A stretch of DNA of 35,722 nt, taken from CAYQCE01 sp964415885 (GTDB lineage: Bacteria > Zixibacteria > MSB-5A5 > JAABVY01 > JAHJOQ01). Every line of letters begins with the position of its first letter. Position 1 is the first letter of the stretch. The notes under the pieces are model-generated. The model searched no databases and was not told the DNA's origin. It saw only the letters and a list, made by a program, of their open reading frames with translations. The position numbers and the translations under genes are program-made. The stretch lies in the NCBI GenBank assembly GCA_964415885.1, contig CAYQCE010000033.1:1-35722 (forward strand), in the 5' to 3' direction. This document shows positions 1 to 7,525 of the stretch, in pieces.

Positions 1-1187
1 CCCAGCGGCTTGCGGACAATCTGCTTAATGGCGCCGCGCAGATCCTTGATGACGCTATCTTGTGCACCATCGGCGATACTCCAGCGCTGATGGACTGTCG
101 CGGCGAAGACCGAGAACATGAAGCTCAGCACGAATGCCACGAAAACTATGACAACTCTGCGTGGCTTGAAATGCTCTGATGGGGGACGGGCGCTGTCAAG
201 GACGCTGATCATCGGCATATCACGACGCTCCTGAAGGCGGGCCATTTCGAGTTGTTGTGCCAGCAATTCGAAGATGATCTCCTGTATCTTCACGTTCCGC
301 TTCAGCACAGAAAATTGGATGCTGAGATCTGGGATTTCAGTCAATGGTATGTTGAGGGCGGAGATCACCGAGTCGGCACCGGTTTTGGCGCCACGCTCAA
401 TCTCACGCAGCTTTTCCTTGATCTCATTTACGCGCTGCTGCTGAGTAACCAGGTCTGGATGCCCGGGATTCAGATTCTTGCGCATTATCTCGAGCTCGAT
501 CTCAGCGGAAGTCAGTCGAGCTTTCTGTTGGGCAAGGTTATCGATGAGAGCCGCGGATTGAAGCTCGAGAGAGATCGCCATATGCTCCTTCTGGAACTCG
601 CGAAGATCATCGAGTGCACGTTGGAGGTCCTCCTCGGTCTCCTCGATGCGCTGACTCAGAAAGTCCACATGCTGGCTGCCCTTGCGTTTCTGTATCTCGA
701 TATTTAGCCGATTCAACTCGCGTACCATAAGGTTGGCCATCCGGGCCGCAAGCACGCTGTCCCTGGCGACAGCTTCAAGCGAGATAATCCCATCGGACTC
801 AACAGTAATGATCGTATTCTCCTTCAGTGCTGACATGGCGTTCCATCGCGTCTCCGTGTCATAAACTTTCTGCAGATTGAGCGAATCAACAACGGCGATC
901 AGAATAGTCTCAGACTTCAGCATGCTGGCGTAGAGATCGGATGGAGTCGCCAATACGGGGAGCGAGAAGTTGGTAACGGCCTGTGCCACCTGTGCTACCG
1001 AGAGGCTACCGAATCCGCCAAACCCGATCCCGGACTGGCTTTCCGGAGGCAATATCGTGGCTTTGGCCTTGTATTCTCTGGGGAGGATGAATGTTACGAG
1101 TATTGCGAGAATCGTAACAATCGCTGTATTCAGTATGATGAAACGGCGATACTGAGCGATTGATTTTATCAGGTCAATAATCCACAT
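1..1187 (-). CDS. Wzz/GNVR-type polysaccharide chain-length determinant (partial, runs off left edge)
   Basis: Inner-membrane polysaccharide co-polymerase family, which sets the chain length or export of surface polysaccharide. The ATG at 1187 opens a 395-codon reading frame that leaves the window at position 1. An N-terminal membrane helix lies at about residues 17-35 (IILNTAIVTILAILVTF). A long, coiled-coil-rich periplasmic segment follows, with a GNVR-like stretch (NPGHPDLVTQQQ). A motif typical of the family, MPMISVLDSARPP, sits just before a second membrane helix (RRVVIVFVAFVLSFMF). No tyrosine-kinase domain is visible before the edge, although one could follow. A TTGACA-N17-TATCAT promoter lies directly upstream. 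The gene is unrelated in function to the T6SS operon next to it and is separated from it by a hairpin. Family assignment is strong; the exact role (O-antigen, capsule or exopolysaccharide) cannot be told. Confidence 0.85.
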   Translation of the reverse strand, partial: MWIIDLIKSIAQYRRFIILNTAIVTILAILVTFILPREYKAKATILPPESQSGIGFGGFGSLSVAQVAQAVTNFSLPVLATPSDLYASMLKSETILIAVVDSLNLQKVYDTETRWNAMSALKENTIITVESDGIISLEAVARDSVLAARMANLMVRELNRLNIEIQKRKGSQHVDFLSQRIEETEEDLQRALDDLREFQKEHMAISLELQSAALIDNLAQQKARLTSAEIELEIMRKNLNPGHPDLVTQQQRVNEIKEKLREIERGAKTGADSVISALNIPLTEIPDLSIQFSVLKRNVKIQEIIFELLAQQLEMARLQERRDMPMISVLDSARPPSEHFKPRRVVIVFVAFVLSFMFSVFAATVHQRWSIADGAQDSVIKDLRGAIKQIVRKPL

Positions 1188-1217
1188 ACACTCACACCAA
1201 TGTTCAGCTCCGGGTGG

Positions 1218-1246
1218 ATGATACCACCGTGGCAAACACTTGTCAA
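1218..1246 (-). promoter_or_regulatory. Sigma70-like promoter of the Wzz gene
   Basis: On the minus strand TTGACA (1246-1241) is followed after 17 bp by TATCAT (1223-1218). This gives a start site near 1211 and a leader of about 24 nt before the ATG at 1187. The -35 hexamer is perfect and the -10 matches 5 of 6. Confidence 0.7.
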
Positions 1247-1282
1247 TCTTAAAGAAGCTCGGTGAAGAGCCTCAGACAGCAA

Positions 1283-1308
1283 CGGCGGGACATTGTCGCG
1301 TCCCGCCG
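1283..1308 (-). terminator. Perfect 9-bp hairpin at the end of the T6SS operon
   Basis: CGGCGGGAC at 1283-1291 pairs perfectly with GTCCCGCCG at 1300-1308 around an 8-nt loop. It lies 26 bases beyond the last gene of the minus-strand T6SS operon and upstream of the Wzz promoter. There is no U-rich tract after the stem, so it may be a weak or Rho-assisted terminator, or a 3'-end stabiliser. Confidence 0.5.
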
Positions 1309-1334
1309 CTAAACCAATCTTATGTCACGCGAGC

Positions 1335-1868
1335 CTACTGACTCTCCAGAATTATCGACTTTGCTATCTTGGCATCGTAGGGAACATTCGGTGCGAGCTC
1401 ACCTTCGCCGCCCTTGATAAACGCGCCGACGATGAAGATAGTCAGTGCGTAGGAGAGGGTTTTCTTGCCGTTTCCGATATCCTCCGCCTCTCCGGAGATC
1501 ATTATCGGCTGGTTGTCCTTCGATTGAAAAGCGCCTTTAGGCATCATATAGGCGAATTTGACCCGGACCATCCCGGCTTTGCCAAACATACCGTTGCCCT
1601 TGGCCTCCTCGACAACCGCTTTCCCCATCGCTCCCTGCTCGACAATCGTGGAATCGTCGATGATGATCGGTTCGAGCAGCATGATGTCAACCGAGTCGCC
1701 CTGTTCGACATCATTCCCGCTCACGGCACCGGGAAAGCCAACCTTGATCTCGAGTCCCTCAGTCAGCCTGACCACAGTTGCCTGGGCGTCGCTGACAAGT
1801 CCCGGGAGTGCGAGTGAAATGCTCAGTAGCAGAGTTACGGTTAAAATCCGTTCCACTGTCGGTCTCAT
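1335..1868 (-). CDS. Small secreted protein at the end of the T6SS operon, function unknown
   Basis: A 177-residue protein with a clear Sec signal peptide (hydrophobic LTVTLLLSISLALPGLV, probable cleavage near SDAQA), so the mature part should be periplasmic or outside. The rest looks all-beta, with alternating hydrophobic strands and glycine turns (GDSVDIMLLEPIIIDDSTIV, then a Gly-rich GNGMFGKAGMVRVKFAY). A second hydrophobic stretch, ALTIFIVGAFIKG, lies near the C-terminus. A perfect AAGGAG six bases before the ATG supports this start. It follows the TssM-like gene by 32 bp and is the last gene before a hairpin, so it is co-transcribed with the secretion apparatus. It could be a periplasmic partner of the membrane complex, but it resembles neither TssJ (no lipobox) nor TssQ. 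I do not recognise a named family. Confidence 0.7.
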   Translation of the reverse strand: MRPTVERILTVTLLLSISLALPGLVSDAQATVVRLTEGLEIKVGFPGAVSGNDVEQGDSVDIMLLEPIIIDDSTIVEQGAMGKAVVEEAKGNGMFGKAGMVRVKFAYMMPKGAFQSKDNQPIMISGEAEDIGNGKKTLSYALTIFIVGAFIKGGEGELAPNVPYDAKIAKSIILESQ

Positions 1869-1900
1869 ATCAATCTCCTTATATCTCGATCATTCGAAAT

Positions 1901-4096
1901 CTACTTCAAAGTTGGCAACCTGCTCTGCAGATTGGGCAGGAATGTCAGAGTCACATGCTTGTCTATGCCCGTGAAATGCAGGTCCTTCTCGAGGTCAAAA
2001 ATCGCGAGGTCCCTTGTTATCACTATCTTGTCGGAGGATTTCGCTCCCCGGTTACAATCCTCACCGGCGAGGCAGAATCCAATGTGAATATCGTCGCCGA
2101 TCTTCCAGTCTATCGAGTACTCATACCCCTCATACTTCTGGCCGAACTCCTCCCACTTCGGTTCGGCTCCGTCATTGGTGACCTCGATATACAGCACTCC
2201 GTCATCCGGAAGCTTGTCTATACGAAATTTGAAACTCTGACGCCTGTTTTGCCATCGTTTCGCGGCAGCAAGGTAGTTCGCGACCGATGTCTTGTCCGGC
2301 CCATCCTGAAGCCTGCTGTGGAGCTTCTGAAGGACTGTCACCGCTTCGCCGAGCCGGTAGGATGGATCGTTGTTGCTGTTGATATCGTCCTTCAGCGAGC
2401 CTAATTCTACACCGGCCTGTTTCGATTCTACTCGCACAACCTTTTCGACCTTCTGATTGGTGAGCTCATCCATTAACTCGTTCTCGGCCCGGGTCAGTGC
2501 GGGGTTGGCTGAGATTCTGTCAACTTCCACCTGCCCAATAATCCGACTCCACGACGTCGTATCTGATGCATTTGCGATCGATTGCTTAAACATGTGCCAG
2601 TAGTTGAGAACTCTCTTACTCCGCAAGAACCGCGTTGAGGTGGAGTCTCCTGTCTGTTGATGCTGCATCAAGTCGCTTTCGATACGCTCGTGACCTTCGG
2701 TGAGATTCAACGATGAATCCGAGACATTCAGAGTGGGCCACAGCTCGGGGTCCTTTATGACCTGGGAGAACTGAGCAATAGTATTGTCCAATGCTCTGAG
2801 TGCGTCCTCTTCGTTGAACTCGCCATAGACCTGCGCTATGCTCGTGGCATGTGGCGCGAACTTCGGGAACAGCCACTTCACAACAAACGAACGGGCATAG
2901 CTATCGTACTTTCTCTTAACCTTTCCGCGATCTGCAGACGAGAGATTTGTGATATCATTTCGGTTTGCTTCGAGAATGTTCGTCTCGAGTGCCGTCGTCC
3001 GTGGAAGGAGATAGCTGAAATGGTATAGGTGCGGGATTGAGTATGCCACTATCCAGAGCGTCCCAAGAAGCGCAGCTACCTTCGCGGTCTTCCTCAGCTT
3101 TGAAATCTTGCTGCTACGCGATACGCTCTTGAGAATCCAGTAAAATGGTTCCTGAATTCCAATCGGCCTGATTACTCTCGGTGGTCTGTAAATCGATCTG
3201 CCGACTTCCTCTCCGACTTTCTCCGGAGTTTGTCCGGTGGAGGAGATGAAGAATATCTGGAAGTCGAGCGTTCTGCCGACCACTATCTTCAGGAATTCCT
3301 TCAGCCGTATGAGAACATTTCGTACCGATCCGGCCCAATCGGAATTCGATGCAATGCGATTTGATGACAGCACCCGCTCAAGGAAGAACTCGTACTTTTC
3401 GGAGAAGACCTGTTCGTTCTGTGGCTCCACGAGAATTGTCTGGTTCTCGCTCTTGAACCCGGGGAGTACATCGGACTTTGTAATCACGAGACCGATCGGA
3501 ATGGGCAGACGCGATGAGAGGGGGCAGAGGCGTTCGAGCATCGTCACGAATGACGCCACATGCGCCTGGCACTCCAACTCCGCACCGAGTATCTTGGGGT
3601 CAAAGAAGAACAGAATACCGTCTGCCTGCAACATAAAGTCGTTGACCTTCTCGCTTTCTTCGCCGGCAGCACGCAGCGAAATGTCGTCTCCGTTATAATC
3701 GTACGTAGCGACCGGGAGTTTCTTCTCGCCGCCGAGAATAGCGTTGAACTGAAGGACCCGTCCTGACTCTGTGGGCTCCGGGAACTTCTGCTCGCCTCTG
3801 AGATCGACGACTGTCCCTGCTCCCGAAGATGTCCCGAGACCCCAAATCTCACGATAATTGGCCAGGAACTCATTTGCGGTTCTGGTATCGGTAGGGGATA
3901 TTTGAAGGGGCTTCGAGACCTTCGACTCCTCATTCAGCGTCGTGAAATAAACGGTCTTGCCGGAATTCCTGTGCCCGTACACGCCGATGCTGATACCGGA
4001 CGGCCACTTGTATTCGCTTACAGTCCCGCCGGATTTTCTCCTGCCGGAGGCTTTCGCACCGCGTTTGAAAAATTTCAGTATTTTCGATAGCTTCAT
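1901..4096 (-). CDS. TssM-like inner-membrane GTPase of the T6SS membrane complex
   Basis: 731 residues. The N-terminal cytoplasmic part carries a full set of GTPase motifs: a P-loop GHRNSGKT (residues 41-48), DYNG as DxxG (133-136), TKSD as the guanine-specificity motif (206-209) and SSTG (285-288). One strong membrane helix follows at about 337-357 (AALLGTLWIVAYSI), then about 370 residues predicted to face the periplasm. TssM/IcmF of Proteobacteria also couples a GTPase domain to a periplasmic domain, but has three membrane helices and about 1100-1200 residues, so this is a shorter, rearranged counterpart. It lies 27 bp after the TssL-like gene, as TssL and TssM are often adjacent. The fold and position support a membrane-anchor role; orthology to TssM is inference. 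A weak AAGGAT lies upstream of the start. Confidence 0.65.
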   Translation of the reverse strand: MKLSKILKFFKRGAKASGRRKSGGTVSEYKWPSGISIGVYGHRNSGKTVYFTTLNEESKVSKPLQISPTDTRTANEFLANYREIWGLGTSSGAGTVVDLRGEQKFPEPTESGRVLQFNAILGGEKKLPVATYDYNGDDISLRAAGEESEKVNDFMLQADGILFFFDPKILGAELECQAHVASFVTMLERLCPLSSRLPIPIGLVITKSDVLPGFKSENQTILVEPQNEQVFSEKYEFFLERVLSSNRIASNSDWAGSVRNVLIRLKEFLKIVVGRTLDFQIFFISSTGQTPEKVGEEVGRSIYRPPRVIRPIGIQEPFYWILKSVSRSSKISKLRKTAKVAALLGTLWIVAYSIPHLYHFSYLLPRTTALETNILEANRNDITNLSSADRGKVKRKYDSYARSFVVKWLFPKFAPHATSIAQVYGEFNEEDALRALDNTIAQFSQVIKDPELWPTLNVSDSSLNLTEGHERIESDLMQHQQTGDSTSTRFLRSKRVLNYWHMFKQSIANASDTTSWSRIIGQVEVDRISANPALTRAENELMDELTNQKVEKVVRVESKQAGVELGSLKDDINSNNDPSYRLGEAVTVLQKLHSRLQDGPDKTSVANYLAAAKRWQNRRQSFKFRIDKLPDDGVLYIEVTNDGAEPKWEEFGQKYEGYEYSIDWKIGDDIHIGFCLAGEDCNRGAKSSDKIVITRDLAIFDLEKDLHFTGIDKHVTLTFLPNLQSRLPTLK

Positions 4097-4123
4097 TGCT
4101 TATTCGTATCCTTTGGTGCTCTT

Positions 4124-5038
4124 CTAACCGGCCATCCTCTGGACTTTTTCCTTGTTCTGACGGATATCTTCGAGTTTCTGTTCCGTATGTGATCCCCACC
4201 AACTCGGCACCAGAATCGCGAGCGCGATGAAGATCACAATAATCAGCGAGTAGAACAGATATGCCGGGTTTCGCTGTGAGATGACCAGACGGAAAAAGCG
4301 CGTATTCGAAAATGCGCCTTTGAATTTCCCGAAGAAGACGGAGAAGAAGCCCTTTACCTTACTCCAGAAATCGGCTTTCTTCAGATATCCCCATTCGGAC
4401 AGATACTGCTTCAGGAGCCGTGATTTGGTCCCGAGCTTGCGAAAGGCGTCGATTCTCGCGAGATGGAACTCAAGAGACTCACGGTCCTTTAGAAGGTCCT
4501 CTCCAAGCTGAAGGCGCCGCCTTTCCAGCTCGAGGAATTTCGCCGGATCCGGCATTGCGTCGAACTGCTCGGGCGTCAGTTCAGTGTTTAAGGCCTTGCC
4601 AAACTTGTTGAGATATCGTGCGATCTCCTTCAGGAAGAATTGATCCAGCTGAAAGTTGCCTTTCAGAGCGCCTTCTTTGAAGAGAATTGGAATCAGGTGT
4701 TTCTCGAAGAAGGGAACATCCTGTTTGATTGGCCTGGCTCCGCGACAATGTGTGTATGCCTGATTTGAGCGGCCATCGATGTCGGCCTCTGACTCGAAGT
4801 ACGTGATCAACACCTGAACCGTCAGCTCCCTGAGATCAGAAGTGTTCAGCGGTGATTCACGGACCCTGTCGAGAAAGAAGTAATCTACCTCAACAGCCTT
4901 GTTTCGCTGTTCTCTGAGAGCCTGAAAGACAGTATATATGCCGTTGTATGTCTGAAAGAAGGCCTCAGTCTCGAACTTGGAGTAGTCCGTCTCGTAGGCC
5001 TTGAGATATTTGAATAGGTCTTTTAGATAGTTTTCCAT
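4124..5038 (-). CDS. TssL/DotU-like C-tail-anchored membrane protein
   Basis: 304 residues: a largely helical cytoplasmic part (about 1-255) and a single membrane helix near the C-terminus (259-279, YLFYSLIIVIFIALAILV) followed by a short charged tail. This topology matches TssL/DotU, whose helical cytoplasmic domain is held by one C-terminal helix and binds the baseplate protein TssK. The segment before the helix is rich in Phe, Lys and Arg. The sequence itself is not an obvious DotU match (usual length about 200-260), so the call rests on topology and on its place between TssK and the TssM-like GTPase. It could instead be a lineage-specific membrane protein analogous to TssN of Bacteroidota systems. 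Gaps are 37 bp to tssK and 27 bp to the GTPase gene. Confidence 0.5.
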   Translation of the reverse strand: MENYLKDLFKYLKAYETDYSKFETEAFFQTYNGIYTVFQALREQRNKAVEVDYFFLDRVRESPLNTSDLRELTVQVLITYFESEADIDGRSNQAYTHCRGARPIKQDVPFFEKHLIPILFKEGALKGNFQLDQFFLKEIARYLNKFGKALNTELTPEQFDAMPDPAKFLELERRRLQLGEDLLKDRESLEFHLARIDAFRKLGTKSRLLKQYLSEWGYLKKADFWSKVKGFFSVFFGKFKGAFSNTRFFRLVISQRNPAYLFYSLIIVIFIALAILVPSWWGSHTEQKLEDIRQNKEKVQRMAG

Positions 5039-5075
5039 ATTTCGGCTTCCGTGCCTGTTTTTTCTTAGAGCAAAT

Positions 5076-6518
5076 CTACATAGTATAAGCCATCAAGTCG
5101 AGTTTACCCAGCTCCTCGAACTTGGATGGGTTGTTCGCTCCCCTGAAAATGAGCGTGATCCTGTTCACCTGCGGAGTCTGCAGCATATCCTGCGGTTTAA
5201 GTGCAACCTTGGCGCCAAACTCAGTTGTGTCGATCTCTATCGGATCGGTTTCACCGAGCCCTCTGGCTTCATTAAGGCCGAGCCTCACCTGCATCCGGGA
5301 CCACTCAGATACCTCGAACAGGTCTTTCGACATCAAGACTACTACATCCGAAACCTGCTGTGGTTTCTCGAGATTCAAGAGAACATAGCTGAGTTCGCCT
5401 ACCTGCTCAACCCTGTACTCGGCGTAGGGTGCCAGCCGGTATGTCCGTCCGGCATAGGTGAGCGTTTCGGAGGCCATAGCGTCCCTTCCAAGCTCTTCCT
5501 TTTTGGTCTGTGCAAGAAATCCGAGTACGCCGCGCAGCTCCGAGAGATTGCGATCTATCATCGATATCTGCGACCCGATATCATTGTGATCATATTCAGA
5601 GAGCAGGAAGCTGTCAATTGCACCGAGAAACCTGCCGATATCGCTTTTTCGCTCCTTCGTGAAGTGCTTCTCATTGAGATAATCCTTCAACGCAGGCTCG
5701 AGACTAAACAGGGTGGAGACCACCCTGAAAAGACGTTTGAAATAGATCGACATATCCACAGGGTGCTGAGAGACTCTACCAACCCTGAACTGATCCAGGG
5801 AAGAGGAGAGGTGGTATACCATCCTGTAGACAGTGTCTTTGAATGCAGACTGCAGTTCCGTCTTTTCGCCTGAGAGCATCGTACCGGCAGAAATCGCGGT
5901 ATATGCGCGAGAGCCGAGTGATAAGAGGTTCTCCAGTCGATTTCGGAAATCAGTCGCCTTTTCGGAGAGACGGAGGTCGGCGTTCACGTTTATGCAGGGC
6001 GGAAAGAAATCGTCGGCATAAGATATTTCATTGCCCAAAACCTCGACCTGCGCGATCTGAAGAGATCGGCCCGTTGTCGCCGGCTGGTCGTTAAGGTAAA
6101 CCTTATACGATTGGACCCGGTATGGTATTCTCGGTATCTCTTCTTCCGGATTCGGTTCGCCTGTCTCTATCTTGCTGTCATCCACCGTTAGAAAAACCGG
6201 AACGGTGCCATCCTCCAGCGGAATCTCGGCTCTGACTGTGTACCCGAGATCACCAGCGATCGAAATCGGGCTTCCATCCGGCGTAATTGCATGGCACTGT
6301 TTAACAGTTACCTGTAGCTTTCCAGTCGTAGCGAGGCAGTTGAGCGCAAGAGACGGATCATCGGTCTGGCTGCGCTGAACGAGACCATAATTGAGATTTG
6401 GGTCCGCGTTATACCAGCGGAGCAGCTCCTCGGTGAATTTCTCCTGATCCTTGAGATGCCTTTCTGTGATGAGCATCCCATCCTGCCAGTTTGTCGAATA
6501 TAACTTGAAGTGGCTCAT
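5076..6518 (-). CDS. tssK: T6SS baseplate subunit TssK
   Basis: 480 residues, near the usual TssK length of about 440-480. TssK trimers link the TssEFG baseplate wedges to the membrane complex. The N-terminus has the diagnostic pattern NWQDGMLITERHLKDQE (residues 10-26), corresponding to the W-x-E-G-M-L-x-x-x-H-F-x-x-Q motif of the family. It is followed by NYGLV and a segment ending in TPDGSPISI, as expected for the beta shoulder domain. A helical middle domain (about 200-350) and a C-terminal beta domain follow. The gene lies 86 bp after tssG and has its own candidate promoter there; an AAGG precedes the ATG by seven bases. The membrane-complex genes come immediately downstream. Recognition is good, though the sequence is diverged from proteobacterial TssK. 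Confidence 0.85.
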   Translation of the reverse strand: MSHFKLYSTNWQDGMLITERHLKDQEKFTEELLRWYNADPNLNYGLVQRSQTDDPSLALNCLATTGKLQVTVKQCHAITPDGSPISIAGDLGYTVRAEIPLEDGTVPVFLTVDDSKIETGEPNPEEEIPRIPYRVQSYKVYLNDQPATTGRSLQIAQVEVLGNEISYADDFFPPCINVNADLRLSEKATDFRNRLENLLSLGSRAYTAISAGTMLSGEKTELQSAFKDTVYRMVYHLSSSLDQFRVGRVSQHPVDMSIYFKRLFRVVSTLFSLEPALKDYLNEKHFTKERKSDIGRFLGAIDSFLLSEYDHNDIGSQISMIDRNLSELRGVLGFLAQTKKEELGRDAMASETLTYAGRTYRLAPYAEYRVEQVGELSYVLLNLEKPQQVSDVVVLMSKDLFEVSEWSRMQVRLGLNEARGLGETDPIEIDTTEFGAKVALKPQDMLQTPQVNRITLIFRGANNPSKFEELGKLDLMAYTM

Positions 6519-6545
6519 AATATTGCCTTAAGCGTTTATCAGGTG

Positions 6546-6574
6546 AATTTATTGGTGCACGACCCAAGTGTCAA
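6546..6574 (-). promoter_or_regulatory. Candidate internal promoter before tssK
   Basis: On the minus strand TTGACA (6574-6569), a 17-bp spacer and TAAATT (6551-6546) lie in the 86-bp gap between tssG and tssK. The -35 is perfect but the -10 matches only 4 of 6. It would allow tssK and the membrane-complex genes to be transcribed separately. Confidence 0.4.
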
Positions 6575-6604
6575 CATCAATATCGGTTTCAACTTCAGTT
6601 CTTG

Positions 6605-7525
6605 CTACGGGTTGCCAATATAACTCGAAATTCCGAGAAATGCCCGCTGCTTTTCATGGCCGATTCCGGCTCTCTGGCGTCGGCCTACAACTACGATTCT
6701 GCATTCGAGATGATTCGGCAGGCAAAGAGTGATGAGACTCTTGAGTTTCTCAAACTTGCCTGCGCCTTCCCGGAAACCGCCAAGATCGTGCGGTGCAACA
6801 TTATATATTTTCAGCTCAAATGTCGAATCGCACTCCCTGAAACTACTACCCAAAACGCAATCGTGCCCCAGACGCGATGACTTCCTGCCGAGGCGGGTCC
6901 GCAGGTTCTCCGGGATACCAAATTTGCCCGGGATGTTCTCGGTTATTCTGCACGGATAACCAAATACCGCCTGCACAAGCTTCTCAACGAATTCTGTATT
7001 CCCCGCCCATTCGTTGAAGTAGGGCATTAGCGTTGACCAGTAAAGAAGCTCCCGGTTGTTTTCCGTCAACTTGTCTTCTGAGAATGCGAAGAGTGACAGG
7101 AACTTTGTGAGCTGGTCGGGTTCGATGACACCCATGCCGTAGAGCAGGGAAAGCAACTCGATCTTTGCCTCGGCTCGCAGTGCCGCGGAATCAAACGGCG
7201 CCATGAAATCTCGAGCTTCTCGTTCCCATCCGTCGGATCTCGCTTCGGATATGCCGCGTAGTCCGTAGAAGAACTGGTAGGGGAGCAAGTCAACAGCGCT
7301 GTACCGTCCGACCTCCAGCGATATCGGCGTTTCAGGTCCGAGCTCCGTGCCAGGTTCGGGGTTCTGTGATATTACTTCGCCCTTGTAATTCTCGTACTCA
7401 CCGATAGCGGTCATATCGACCCTGTTAATGTCGATGCCGAGGCGGATCAGTGCGTCGAGTGCGGTTTCCACCCTTTGTGGATTCGATCGATTGCAGAAAT
7501 CGGGCATTACGGGCATGGAAGCCAT
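6605..7525 (-). CDS. tssG: T6SS baseplate subunit TssG with N-terminal PASTA-like domain
   Basis: 306 residues. TssG pairs with two TssF copies in the baseplate wedge. The C-terminal half shows the TssG signature: LGHDCVLGSSFRECDSTFEL, a stretch like the LGPL region (KIYNVAPHDLGGF), and a final LG-rich end (AFLGISSYIG). Residues 15-73 look like a PASTA domain: a helix (ALDALIRLGI), then YKGEVISQNPEPGTELG and ISLEVG, matching the PASTA pattern G-x-V-I-x-Q-x-P-x-P-G-T. Typical TssG proteins of about 300-340 residues do not, as far as I know, carry PASTA. The start overlaps the tssF stop by one base (TAATG), which indicates translational coupling. The TssG call is firm on both sequence and context; the PASTA call is moderately firm. 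Confidence 0.85.
   Translation of the reverse strand: MASMPVMPDFCNRSNPQRVETALDALIRLGIDINRVDMTAIGEYENYKGEVISQNPEPGTELGPETPISLEVGRYSAVDLLPYQFFYGLRGISEARSDGWEREARDFMAPFDSAALRAEAKIELLSLLYGMGVIEPDQLTKFLSLFAFSEDKLTENNRELLYWSTLMPYFNEWAGNTEFVEKLVQAVFGYPCRITENIPGKFGIPENLRTRLGRKSSRLGHDCVLGSSFRECDSTFELKIYNVAPHDLGGFREGAGKFEKLKSLITLCLPNHLECRIVVVGRRQRAGIGHEKQRAFLGISSYIGNP

Noticed and set aside
1293..1817. Long plus-strand reading frames opposite the T6SS genes (for example 1293-1817, 15300-16079, 22471-23781)
   Set aside because: They lie antisense to well-supported genes, have low-complexity or unlikely composition, and have no recognisable domain.
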